DNA of 36,947 nucleotides. Source: RBG-13-33-26 sp964430085. Lineage in GTDB: Archaea; Nanobdellota; Nanobdellia; Pacearchaeales; GW2011-AR1. Shown here piece after piece: positions 25,579-33,316 of the stretch. The position numbers were made by a program, and so were the translations under genes. The notes beneath the pieces were generated by a model. That model worked only from the letters and a program-made list of their open reading frames with translations. It was not told the origin of the DNA and searched no databases. The DNA lies in NCBI GenBank assembly GCA_964430085.1, contig CAYSES010000004.1:1-36947 (forward strand). Direction: 5' to 3'. The number at the start of each line of letters is the position of its first letter. Position 1 is the first letter of the stretch.

Positions 25579-26583
25579 ATGGAAAAATTTAAGAATAACA
25601 AAGAAAAAATCGCACGAGAGAACATACTTAGGGTATCAGACGAAGCTGAAGGAATCAATATTAAAGGGTATGATTTTAATCAGGGGATTAATTATGAGAA
25701 AATATTAGCCAGCTTTGAGTCTACAGGAATTCAGGCAAGTAATTTCTATACTGCAGTTAAAATAATAAATAAAATGATTGATTCGAGAGCCTTTATTTAT
25801 TTAGGTTATACTTCAAATATGGTTACTTCTGGTTTAAGAGACATAATAAGGTATCTGACCGAACATAAAAAAATAAATATTCTTGTTACAACTGCTGGCG
25901 GCATCGAAGAAGATTTTCTTAAATGTTTGGGAAATTTTAAATTGGGCGGTTTTAGGTTATCTGGTAAGTCTTTACGTGAAAAAGGAATTAATCGCGCAGG
26001 CAATATCCTTATTCCTAACTCTAGATATTGTGCATTTGAAGATTTTATAATCCCCATACTTGAGGAGATTTATAATGAACAAAAGAAAACAGGGAAAATC
26101 ATTACTCCAAGTAAACTAATTTGGAAATTGGGAGAGAAGATCAATAATGAAGACTCAATTTATCACTGGGCATGGAAAAATGAAATCCCTGTTTTTTGTC
26201 CTGCGATTACTGATGGCAGTTTAGGAGATATGATTTATTTCTTTAAATCAAAACATCCTGATTTTAAGATTGATGTTACAGAAGATATATGGGAAATAAA
26301 TAATTCTACTATTGGGAAGAATAAGACAGGAATTATAATCCTTGGTGCAGGAATTGTTAAACATCATATATGTAATGCAAATATGTTTAGAAACGGAGCT
26401 GACTATGCAGTTTATATAAATACAATTCCAGAATATGATGGGAGTGATTCTGGTGCATTGCCTGAAGAAGCAGTTTCTTGGGGGAAAATTCTCCCAGAAG
26501 CAAAGAAGATAAAAGTTTATGCAGAAGCCAGTTTAGTGTTCCCCCTGTTAGTTGCAGAAACTTTTGCAAAAGAGAAACATTAA
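25579..26583 (+). CDS. dys: deoxyhypusine synthase
   Basis: A 334-residue enzyme that transfers the aminobutyl group of spermidine to one lysine of initiation factor 5A, using NAD. The family signatures are YLGYTSNMVTSGLRDIIRYL, VTTAGGIEEDFLKCLG, CPAITDGSLGDM and GAGIVKHHICNANMFRNGAD. Lys261 in the last is the enzyme-linked intermediate lysine. Length is normal. The target aIF5A gene is not in the window. The TATA-like sequence for the following DHH gene overlaps the stop of this gene. Confidence 0.95.
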   Translation: MEKFKNNKEKIARENILRVSDEAEGINIKGYDFNQGINYEKILASFESTGIQASNFYTAVKIINKMIDSRAFIYLGYTSNMVTSGLRDIIRYLTEHKKINILVTTAGGIEEDFLKCLGNFKLGGFRLSGKSLREKGINRAGNILIPNSRYCAFEDFIIPILEEIYNEQKKTGKIITPSKLIWKLGEKINNEDSIYHWAWKNEIPVFCPAITDGSLGDMIYFFKSKHPDFKIDVTEDIWEINNSTIGKNKTGIIILGAGIVKHHICNANMFRNGADYAVYINTIPEYDGSDSGALPEEAVSWGKILPEAKKIKVYAEASLVFPLLVAETFAKEKH

Positions 26584-26608
26584 ATAGTTTTCTTTTTTTA
26601 TTTTTCTA

Positions 26609-27604
26609 ATGCTAACTAAAAAACAAGTAAAAGAAATAAAAGAACATCTTGAAAAGGCCCAGAATCCTGTTTTCTTTTTTGATAATGACCCTGATGGATT
26701 ATGCTCTTTTTTATTGTTAAGGAGATATATTGGAAGGGGGAAGGGCGTTGCTATAAAATCTTTTCCTGAGATGAATGAAGAATATTTTAGGAGGGCAACT
26801 GAATTGAATGCAGATTATATCTTTATCTTGGATAAACCTATTGTTTCCGAAGGTTTTTTTGAAGAAGTAAAAAAATTTAACATCCCTGTAGTGTGGATAG
26901 ATCATCATGAAGTGCAAATAAAAATACCAGATTTTATCCATTATTATAATACAACCCTTAATAAAAAAAAGACAAATGAACCAGTCACTTACCTTTGTTA
27001 TAATCTAACAAATAAACCAGAAGATTTATGGATTGCGGTTATTGGATGCATAGCAGATAGATTTGTTCCAGAATTTTATTCAAAATTTACTAAAGAATAT
27101 CCTGATTTAGCATTCAAGTCAAAAGATGCATTTGATATTTTTTATAAATCCCAAATCGGAACTATAACCAAAATGTTTTCTTTTGCTCTTAAGGACAGAA
27201 TAAGTAATGTTGTTAAGATGATTAAATTTTTAGTAAATGTCAAAACTCCTTATGAAGTACTTGAAGAAAGTGGAAAAAATTATGAGATGCATTTAAGATT
27301 TAAACAGATACACAGAAAATACCAAAAATTATTGGAAAAGGCTAAATCAATTGCAAACGAAGAAAAAATATTATTTTTTCAGTATGCAGGAGACCTAAGT
27401 ATCAGTGCGGATTTATCAAATGAACTTAGTTACTTGTATCCTAATAAAGTAGTTGTTGTGATGTACCTTACGGGCATTAAAGCGAATATTTCTATTAGGG
27501 GGAATAAAATTAGGGAAGTAGTTTTGAAAGCAATTAAAAATTTTGAAGATGCAAGTGGGGGAGGACATGAGAATGCAGTTGGTGCCAGAATGAAAATTGA
27601 AGAT
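26609..27604 (+). CDS. DHH-family phosphoesterase, C-terminus lost in assembly gap
   Basis: At least 332 residues of a RecJ/nanoRNase-like phosphoesterase. The DHH domain has Asp25, Asp27 and Asp29 (FFDNDPDG) and the DHH motif at residues 98-100 (WIDHHE). The DHHA1 domain has GGGHENAVGARM from about residue 317, the substrate-binding glycine motif. The reading frame then enters 100 N. Since GGGH lies near the end of such proteins, probably only a short tail is missing. The few codons readable after the gap are not convincing as its end. Members cut short RNAs, single-stranded DNA or cyclic dinucleotides; which one applies cannot be told. Confidence 0.88.
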
Positions 27605-27704
27605 NNNNNNNNNNNNNNNNNNNNNNNNNNNNNNNNNNNNNNNNNNNNNNNNNNNNNNNNNNNNNNNNNNNNNNNNNNNNNNNNNNNNNNNNNNNNNNNN
27701 NNNN
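27605..27704. other. assembly gap (100 N)
   Basis: A run of exactly 100 N, the usual placeholder for a gap of unknown length. It interrupts the end of the DHH gene and directly precedes the first transposase remnant. Confidence 0.98.
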
Positions 27705-27741
27705 GAAATATATTTAAACTTCAAGTACTTGCATTTTTATA

Positions 27742-27875
27742 ATGATGACTAAAATATGGTATAGAAAACATTCCACTGTATGCCCTATTTTAGCTTTTGC
27801 TTTAGTCCTTTAAAATCAAGAATTCTTCTTGGTTCTTGAATTTTATGGGCTGAGGAGACTTCTAAAAGGATTTAA
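27742..27875 (+). pseudogene. decayed N-terminus of an IS200/IS605-type TnpA transposase (copy A)
   Basis: The ATG frame gives MMTKIWYRKHSTVCPILAFA and stops after 23 codons. Two bases on, another frame continues with YFSFCFSPLKSRILLGS, a stop, and then ILWAEETSKRI. The second part aligns without gaps to the YHLVFVPKYRKRVL-type start of Y1 (HUH) transposases, from memory of the family. A frameshift and internal stops make it dead, and the HUH motif and catalytic tyrosine are absent. A TATA-like ATATATTTA (27708-27716) stands about 30 bases upstream. Alternatives are a 23-aa microprotein or a structured RNA, because the same bases form two strong hairpins. Confidence 0.45.
27749..27851 (+). 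repeat. two strong tandem hairpins (structured RNA or element ends)
   Basis: Hairpin 1 (27749-27793) pairs CTAAAATA with TATTTTAG and GGTATA with TATGCC, 14 pairs with one mismatch and a 15-base loop. Hairpin 2 (27804-27851) pairs AGTCC with GGGCT and TAAAATCAAGAA with TTCTTGAATTTTA, 17 pairs with one small internal loop and one bulge, and a 10-base loop. They follow a TATA-like site by about 35 bases. They may be a noncoding RNA, or folded ends left from an IS200/IS605-type element. Confidence 0.5.
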
Positions 27876-27896
27876 TTAAAACAAACAAACAGATAA

Positions 27897-28031
27897 ATGG
27901 ACGACGAGAAAAAATATATCCAAGAAAAATACGAACCAGAAAAAAATTATAAAAATTCCCCTGTTCCAAATAAAGATGAAGAAAATATTGAAAAAATATT
28001 AATGACCTTCACTGATAAATGGGAATGGTAA
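27897..28031 (+). CDS. possible 44-aa acidic/charged protein
   Basis: The frame encodes MDDEKKYIQEKYEPEKNYKN followed by a short Pro-containing and charged part ending DKWEW. Composition is protein-like (Lys/Glu/Tyr, no low-complexity run). No clear promoter or ribosome site lies directly upstream; a weak AAAGGA is 27 bases away. The next gene starts 13 bases downstream on the same strand, which suggests a short operon of small genes. Function unknown. Confidence 0.4.
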   Translation: MDDEKKYIQEKYEPEKNYKNSPVPNKDEENIEKILMTFTDKWEW

Positions 28032-28044
28032 ATAATTTGTAAAA

Positions 28045-28281
28045 ATGCTTGAGAATCTAACAAACAACGAAATAGCTTTACTAACAGAATTGGTAATCCA
28101 TCATGGAATGTATAGGTATGAAAAAGATAGCCCAAGGTACACAATTTATTACAAGATGGCGGGGGAATTACTTGAAGAACTAATCAAGAGGAAATCTTCT
28201 GCAAAGCATATTCGGCTTTTGACTGGCGAATTTATTGAAGCACAATTAAAATATGTTCCAGAAGGAGGGATGCCAAAATGA
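28045..28281 (+). CDS. unknown 78-aa helical protein
   Basis: A 78-residue, mostly helical, soluble protein with IALLTELVIHHGMYRYEKDS and a middle ELLEELIKRKS helix. No motif is recognised. Its last bases contain GGAGG, which serves as the ribosome binding site of the following gene, and the stop overlaps that gene by 4 bases (ATGA), so the pair is translationally coupled. Confidence 0.55.
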   Translation: MLENLTNNEIALLTELVIHHGMYRYEKDSPRYTIYYKMAGELLEELIKRKSSAKHIRLLTGEFIEAQLKYVPEGGMPK

Positions 28282-28760
28282 AAAAACTTGGATTTACTGG
28301 TCTTGCTTTAATCTTGTCCTTAGGTATAAATTCTACAGCTCCCCCTATTTATAATCTTCATTGGTATGTGATAGATGATAGAAAAATACCAAAAGAAGTT
28401 GATACCCCTAAGGAAATTGAAGATTGGGTATGGGACAGCAAAAATATTAGATGGGTTCCTTCACATGAAAATAGTAGTCTTCTCCCACAAAATACTCTTA
28501 ATAAAGAGGAAGGAGATTGCTTAGAAAAAGCATTGTTAGAACTTGCTTCTTATTATATTAGATGTGGCAAAAAAGGAAGATTAATAATCGGTGAGATGAA
28601 AACAGCAGGAAAAGAGAAACAGTATCATGCTGAGGTAGATTATTGCGGAGTAACCTTTTATGATCCCAAAATATTTACGCCTATACGAACATATGAATTT
28701 GATGAGATTGCTTTTGCATCTTTTTCAGGAGAGGAGGCAGCTTTTAGGGAATCCAAATAA
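28278..28760 (+). CDS. secreted protein with transglutaminase/papain-like Cys-His-Asp pattern
   Basis: A 160-residue protein with a signal peptide (MKKLGFTGLALILSLGINST). The mature part has GDCLEKALLELASYY (Cys81 at a helix start), KQYHAEVDYCG (His117) and FYDPK (Asp129). This order and spacing recall transglutaminase-like or papain-like cysteine enzymes, so a secreted peptidase or cross-linking enzyme is possible. The similarity is only at motif level. A strong Shine-Dalgarno GGAGG lies about 10 bases before the ATG, inside the preceding gene. Confidence 0.55.
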   Translation: MKKLGFTGLALILSLGINSTAPPIYNLHWYVIDDRKIPKEVDTPKEIEDWVWDSKNIRWVPSHENSSLLPQNTLNKEEGDCLEKALLELASYYIRCGKKGRLIIGEMKTAGKEKQYHAEVDYCGVTFYDPKIFTPIRTYEFDEIAFASFSGEEAAFRESK

Positions 28761-28803
28761 ATTTAATAGAAAACTATAAAAATACTATTTTATTTTTAAT
28801 CAC

Positions 28804-28887
28804 ATGAAGAAAGAACTAAAACATATGGCTTGGAATTGCAGATATCATGCTTTAGTTTGTACTTCAATTAAATTTCCGTTAATTTAA
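28804..28887 (+). pseudogene. N-terminal remnant of an IS200/IS605-type TnpA transposase (copy B)
   Basis: The 27-codon frame reads MKKELKHMAWNCRYHALVCT and then SIKFPLI before a stop. The WNCRYH start is a hallmark of the beginning of IS200-type TnpA (WNCKYHIVF..KYR), known from memory. Nothing after the stop resembles the HUH domain, so it is a fragment. A TATA-like ACTATAAAAATA (28771-28782) is about 26 bases before the ATG, so it may still be transcribed. Residues GAACTAAA..TTTAGTTT of the same stretch (28813-28858) also form an 11-pair hairpin. Confidence 0.5.
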
Positions 28888-28960
28888 TTCAGCGATCTTT
28901 TAACCCTGGATTGAATTGATTTTTCTTTTAACAATTTAGGGAAAGAGGATTTCTGATTTA
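28885..28960 (+). repeat. long imperfect hairpin
   Basis: CCCTGGATTG (28904-28913) pairs with CAATTTAGGG (28932-28941) over 10 positions. After an AA/AA internal loop the helix continues with ATCTTTT against AGAGGAT, and then with weaker pairing (TCAG with CTGA). In all about 24 pairs, with several G-T. It could be a structured RNA or an insertion-element end; nothing else explains these bases. Confidence 0.35.
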
Positions 28961-28972
28961 TAACATTTTGAA

Positions 28973-29083
28973 ATGGAAAAAGAGAATAAAATGGAAAAAG
29001 AAATCGTAGAAAAAGAATTGAGCCAATTAATGGAGATAACTCTAAAGTTGGAAGATGAGTTAAATTTGCTTGATTCAGAATAA
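28973..29083 (+). CDS. possible 36-aa coiled-coil peptide
   Basis: The frame encodes MEKENKMEKEIVEKELSQLM and continues as a Leu/Glu helix ending NLLDSE. The heptad-like spacing of hydrophobic residues and the absence of low-complexity DNA favour a real small protein. There is no clear ribosome site; a TATA-like TTTATAA is only 12-17 bases upstream. It ends 33 bases before the convergent ProRS gene. Confidence 0.35.
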   Translation: MEKENKMEKEIVEKELSQLMEITLKLEDELNLLDSE

Positions 29084-29116
29084 ATCCTTTTAACAAAAAA
29101 GTACCTTTCTTATTAA

Positions 29117-30568
29117 TTAATATGCTCTTGCAATATAAACAATCTCGTTTGCCTTTTTTCCGCATATAACACATTTATTTTTTGGTTTTTGTTTTTCATC
29201 TAATCTTTTCCCACGAATTTCGGCACAGATTTTCTTTTCAACTACTTCCGCACATTTTTCTCCTTCTTTCCCTACAGAACAAAATTCAACTTGTGCTATC
29301 CCCCCCTCCTCAATTATTTTTTTTATTTCTTTGGGAGTTTTTGCTTTTTTTATTCTATTCTGAAAAACTTTATCCGCTTTTTCAATCAAGTTTTTTGTTA
29401 TTTCTTTTGATATTTTTTTTATTTCATCAACAATCCTATCTTCATTGATAATTACCTTCTTATCTAAGTCCCTCCTAAATAAAGTTATTTTTTTGTCTGT
29501 TATATCTTTTAATCCTAGATCTAGCCTTATTGGAACTCCTTTCATCTCCCAATAATTGAACTTTTCTCCTGGACGTTTTTCAGAATAATCGATTTCAACC
29601 GATGCAAATTTTTCAATTTGTTTTTTCAAATTGTCTGCTTTCTTTTTTATTCTTTTATCATCTGGATTAATGGGGACTATAACCACTTGTAATGGAGCAA
29701 TCTCCCAAGGAAATTTTAATCCTTTATCATCTCCATGAACGATTATTATACTCGCAAATATTCTAGATACTGCAGGACCATAACATGTTGTATAAACTGG
29801 TTTTTCTTTTCCATCCTTATCTTTGTAAGTTATATTAAATGCTTTAGCAAAGTTGGAGGAAATTATATGTGTTGAAGGTTGTTGTATAACTTTCCCATCT
29901 GGATTTAACACATCAGCAGCAAATGTTTTGTAAGCTCCAGCAAATTTATCCCAAGAAGGTCTTTCAAAGAAAATGAATGGCAATCCAAAGATATCATGAA
30001 GGACTTCTTTTGTTGTTTCCATATCTTCTTTTACTTGTCTTTCGGCATCCTCTTTTGTAGCATGTGCACAATGCGTTTCTATCCAATAAAATTCCCTGCT
30101 TCTTAAAAAAGGTCTTGTAGCTTTTGTTTCATAACGAAAAACTTGCGCTCTTTGATAAGCTTTAAAAGGTAAGTCCTTATAACTTCTTATCCATAAATTA
30201 AACATCTGATAAAAAGCAGTTTCACTTGTAGGGCGAAGTGCAAGTGGTTCTTCTAATTTCTTTTTCCCTCCATGAGTTACCCAAAATACTTCTGGGGTAA
30301 AACCTTTAACATGTTCTGTTTCTTTTTCAAAATTACTTTTTGGAATTACTGTAGGAAACCAATAGGGTTTGTGCCCCTTTCTTTGTAAAACTTTTTCCAG
30401 ATAATAATACATTTTTTCCATTGATAGAACAGACCATGGTTGGAAAACAAGAAAACCTTTAACATTGTATCTCAAATCAGCTAGTCCTGCTTTTTTAACA
30501 ACTTCGGTAAACCACTCACTAAAATTTTCGTTCTTTTTTGCTGTTATTCCTTCCTGATTTTTTTTCAT
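29117..30568 (-). CDS. proS: prolyl-tRNA synthetase, archaeal/eukaryotic type
   Basis: A 483-residue class II synthetase. Visible are the ENFSEWFTEVVKKAGLAD start, LALRPTSETAFYQMF, motif 2 FRYETKATRPFLRSREF and motif 3 GPAVSRIFASIIIVHGDDKG. The anticodon-binding domain follows, then a C-terminal cysteine-bearing zinc-binding-like domain ending in the conserved IARAY with a terminal tyrosine. The bacterial editing insertion is absent, which fits this class. Its ATG overlaps the stop of the upstream protease by 4 bases (ATGA), so the two are cotranscribed and probably translationally coupled. Confidence 0.95.
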   Translation of the reverse strand: MKKNQEGITAKKNENFSEWFTEVVKKAGLADLRYNVKGFLVFQPWSVLSMEKMYYYLEKVLQRKGHKPYWFPTVIPKSNFEKETEHVKGFTPEVFWVTHGGKKKLEEPLALRPTSETAFYQMFNLWIRSYKDLPFKAYQRAQVFRYETKATRPFLRSREFYWIETHCAHATKEDAERQVKEDMETTKEVLHDIFGLPFIFFERPSWDKFAGAYKTFAADVLNPDGKVIQQPSTHIISSNFAKAFNITYKDKDGKEKPVYTTCYGPAVSRIFASIIIVHGDDKGLKFPWEIAPLQVVIVPINPDDKRIKKKADNLKKQIEKFASVEIDYSEKRPGEKFNYWEMKGVPIRLDLGLKDITDKKITLFRRDLDKKVIINEDRIVDEIKKISKEITKNLIEKADKVFQNRIKKAKTPKEIKKIIEEGGIAQVEFCSVGKEGEKCAEVVEKKICAEIRGKRLDEKQKPKNKCVICGKKANEIVYIARAY

Positions 30569-31428
30569 ATTAAATTTTCTCCATTTAACTGATTATAAAT
30601 ATCATTTACAACCTCTTTTATATAATTTGACTCTAACGCGAATCCTAAACTTTCTCCCTCACTTAATTTAAAGTTATTTATCCCAATAACTTTTCCATCT
30701 TTATTAATTAAAGGACCTCCAGAATTTCCAGGATTTAAAGAAGCACTTGTTTGAATATAAGCATCAAGACCATTTTGTCCTGTTCTATGAATTGCAGATA
30801 CTATCCCTTCAGATACTGAGAATTCTAACCCATAAGGACTCCCTATTGCTATTACGTCTTCTCCCTGTTTTACATCATCAGAATTCCCTAATTTTAATGG
30901 GGGGTAATTATTATCATCTATTTTTAATAGAGATATATCCATGACATCATTTTTCCCTAAGCCATATACTGTATGTGTTTTGCCATCATAAGTTATGATA
31001 ATTGCAGCTTTTGCTCCTTCCATAACATGTTCATTTGTAACAACATACCCCCCATTTGCAATTATAAATCCTGAGCCTTCTGCAACATCAGTTTTTATTG
31101 TTACTACTGATTTTACTGCCTTTTCAATTATCCCTGAAAAATCTGAACTTACTGATGCCTTTAATTTTGTTATTTGTTCATCTATTGTTCCTACCTGTAC
31201 GCCAAGAGATTCTAAACTATTTTTGGTTTCTATTAGATTATTTGAAAGATCATTTAATTTTATTTGGGTGTCTGATTTAAGCGATTCTATCCGTTGATTT
31301 AACTCATTATAATTGAGGTTCCCTTTTGTATAAACCCAATACATAAAAATACTATTTGCGATTACAACTATTATCAATAATGATGTTACCCCCCCAATAA
31401 TTATTTTATGATGTTTTTCTAACTGCAT
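30565..31428 (-). CDS. membrane-anchored trypsin-like (HtrA-type) serine protease
   Basis: A 287-residue protein with one N-terminal membrane helix (about residues 9-30), a coiled-coil stretch (about 38-85), and an extracellular chymotrypsin-fold domain. The catalytic triad is His134 (VVTNEHVMEG), Asp164 (MDISLLKID) and Ser236 (NPGNSGGPL). No PDZ domain follows, unlike DegP. The ATG at 31428 is preferred over a TTG five codons upstream because TATA (TTTTTATATG, about 31448-31457) is 24 bases before it. It likely degrades or checks exported proteins; the coupling to ProRS has no obvious functional reason. Confidence 0.92.
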   Translation of the reverse strand: MQLEKHHKIIIGGVTSLLIIVVIANSIFMYWVYTKGNLNYNELNQRIESLKSDTQIKLNDLSNNLIETKNSLESLGVQVGTIDEQITKLKASVSSDFSGIIEKAVKSVVTIKTDVAEGSGFIIANGGYVVTNEHVMEGAKAAIIITYDGKTHTVYGLGKNDVMDISLLKIDDNNYPPLKLGNSDDVKQGEDVIAIGSPYGLEFSVSEGIVSAIHRTGQNGLDAYIQTSASLNPGNSGGPLINKDGKVIGINNFKLSEGESLGFALESNYIKEVVNDIYNQLNGENLI

Positions 31429-31479
31429 TTCTTTATAAAACAAATAACATATAAAAACCTAACTCTATTCTTTTTATCA

Positions 31480-31551
31480 GGGCTCGTGGTGCAATGGATA
31501 GCACAACCGGCTTCGGACCGGTTAATCGGGGTTCGAATCCTCGCGAGCCCA
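31480..31551 (+). tRNA. tRNA-Arg (anticodon TCG)
   Basis: A 72-base cloverleaf with A73. The acceptor GGGCTCG pairs with CGAGCCC. The anticodon stem ACCGG/CCGGT holds CTTCGGA, anticodon TCG, reading CGA-type codons. The T-loop TTCGAAT is normal. There is no intron. Its 3' end is one base from the stop codon of convergent gatB. Confidence 0.95.
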
Positions 31552-31552
31552 T

Positions 31553-32923
31553 TTATTTGATTAATCTCTCTAATACTTCACGCGCTGTTTTGAAATTGGC
31601 TCGCTTGTTTGTTCTCTGCATAACTTTCCCAATCAGAAAATTAAGGGAGTTTGAATTTCCTTTTTTGTAATCATCAACTGCTTTTTTATTTTCCCTGATT
31701 ATTTCATTTGCAATTTTTTCCAGTTCTTTTTCTGAGGAAATCTGAACATGCTTTTTCGCTTCTTCTTTTGGAGAATTTGATTTTTCTTTCCAACTTCTTA
31801 ATATCTCTTTGGCTTTGAGTTCTGTTATTTGATTTTTATAAATGAGATTGATTAGTTCTATGAAATGTTCTGGATTGATATTGACCTCTTCAAGTTCTTT
31901 TTTGTTATAGTTTAATACAGAGAGAAGTTCCTCAGTTACCCAACGCGTAGCCAGTTTTATGGCCTTTTTGTCTATCTTTGGAATTATCTTTTCGAAGAAT
32001 TCCGCAATTTCAAGTTTTTTTGTTAATATCTCGGCATATCTTTTTTCTATTTTGTACTTTTTTATAAGTTTTTTAATTTTTTCTTGGGGGGTTTCTGGAA
32101 GTGATGATTTTATTTTTTCTATTCTTGATTTTTCTATAATCATTATTGGTAAGTCTGGATCAGAGATAAACCTGTAATCTTCTGCTTGTTCCTTTTCCCT
32201 CATTTTAACGGTTACTCCAGTGGATTCATCAAATCTGCGTGTTTCCTGTTTTTTTGGAACTTCTTTTTTTTGCCTTATTATTTCTGCTTCAATTGCCGTC
32301 TTAATGTTCTTTAATGAATTAATATTTTTTATTTCAACTCTTCCTCCCTCCAATTCAGGAAGGGAAATATTAACATCTGCTTTTATTCCTGAATTCTTAT
32401 CTAACGCTTTTATGTAACTAAGGATTAGCATTAATTGTTTTAACCAATCAATAACTTTTTGTGATGAATCAAACTCAGGTTCTGTGACAATTTCTATTAG
32501 TGGTAAACCACTTCTGTTATAATCTATTTCTCCTGTTTTTGGATTCCATGCTGCAGGATCCTCTTCTAGATGAGCTTCTCTTATTTTTATACCTAAGAAT
32601 TCTCCTTTTTCCCCTATGGGAAATGCATGTGCTCCGGATAATGTATTTTGGTATCCCTTTGGTAAATCGGGCCAGTTGTAATGTTTTCTCTGCCAGATTA
32701 ATTTTTGATTTATTTTGCATTTTAGAATTAATGCAATCTGGAGGGATTTTTGTACTGCATTTTTATTGGGCAGCATTGGCTTTGCTCCTGGTTGTCCTGT
32801 GCATACAGGACAAATATTTGTATTCGGCCTAGCAACTTTTAATCCATGAATAGCTTTGCATCTGCAGAAAAGTTTTTCGTTTGTATTGATATATCCATGT
32901 ATCTCTAAACCAATTTTAGGCAT
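31553..32923 (-). CDS. gatB: Asp-tRNA(Asn)/Glu-tRNA(Gln) amidotransferase subunit B
   Basis: A 456-residue kinase-like subunit of GatCAB, which activates Asp- or Glu-tRNA before amidation. Seen are IGLEIHGYINTNEKLFCRC, CPVCTGQPGAKPMLN-type zinc-site residues, HYNWPDLPKGYQNT and REAHLEEDPAAW, with SGLPLIEIVTEPE in the catalytic core. The C-terminal helical and YqeY-like parts follow from about residue 290. Length is typical. gatA and gatC are not in the window. It lies back to back with the GatD side of the cluster. Confidence 0.94.
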   Translation of the reverse strand: MPKIGLEIHGYINTNEKLFCRCKAIHGLKVARPNTNICPVCTGQPGAKPMLPNKNAVQKSLQIALILKCKINQKLIWQRKHYNWPDLPKGYQNTLSGAHAFPIGEKGEFLGIKIREAHLEEDPAAWNPKTGEIDYNRSGLPLIEIVTEPEFDSSQKVIDWLKQLMLILSYIKALDKNSGIKADVNISLPELEGGRVEIKNINSLKNIKTAIEAEIIRQKKEVPKKQETRRFDESTGVTVKMREKEQAEDYRFISDPDLPIMIIEKSRIEKIKSSLPETPQEKIKKLIKKYKIEKRYAEILTKKLEIAEFFEKIIPKIDKKAIKLATRWVTEELLSVLNYNKKELEEVNINPEHFIELINLIYKNQITELKAKEILRSWKEKSNSPKEEAKKHVQISSEKELEKIANEIIRENKKAVDDYKKGNSNSLNFLIGKVMQRTNKRANFKTAREVLERLIK

Positions 32924-33014
32924 ATTTAATCTAACTTAAATTGATTTTTATAAGTTGTGATGTAGTTGATCAATTAATATAAATCTTTAAGAAGAATCTG
33001 TAACTCATTTTTTT

Positions 33015-33278
33015 ATGTTTTACTTTCTAAAAAGAAATAGAACAAAAATGTACTGTCAGAGTTGTAATGAGGAAATAGACATGAAAAATACTCTTGGTAT
33101 AAAAGGGGGATATTTGTCTACTGAAGGAGAGGTTTTTTGCTCTGATGTACGATGTCTTAAGAAGGCTTTAAATAAAAATGAGGGTTTGTCTTTTGAGTAT
33201 AGGACTTGGAATGAACTTAAGGAAGATATAAAATCTGGAAAATTAATTCATTCTTCTCAACTTGAAAAGTCTCTTTAA
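33015..33278 (+). CDS. small cysteine-rich (zinc-binding?) protein
   Basis: An 87-residue protein with CQSC near the start and CSDVRC about 25 residues later, a four-cysteine set that could bind one zinc ion. The rest is charged and helical (WNELKEDIKSGK). An ATG at 33048 (MYCQSC) is an alternative start and gives a more typical zinc-ribbon-like N-terminus; the TATA-like TAATATAAATC (about 32975-32985) lies about 35 bases before the upstream ATG, so the choice is open. It is divergent from gatB and 38 bases before gatD. Function unknown. Confidence 0.6.
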   Translation: MFYFLKRNRTKMYCQSCNEEIDMKNTLGIKGGYLSTEGEVFCSDVRCLKKALNKNEGLSFEYRTWNELKEDIKSGKLIHSSQLEKSL

Positions 33279-33316
33279 TTGCAAATATTTTTATATCTTT
33301 TAGGTTTTTATTAATC

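Noticed and set aside
27705..27741. Codons after the gap as the true end of the DHH phosphoesterase
   Set aside because: The gap length is a placeholder, so frame continuity is meaningless, and these bases look like a TATA promoter.
27742..27853. C/D box guide RNA (ATGATGA at 27742 and CTGA at 27850)
   Set aside because: The boxes are over 100 bases apart, no C'/D' pair lies between and no terminal stem is seen; archaeal C/D RNAs are about 50-70 bases.
28885..28966. H/ACA guide RNA (hairpin followed by ACA)
   Set aside because: The ACA spacing to the stem is unclear and no pseudouridylation pocket or K-turn could be identified.
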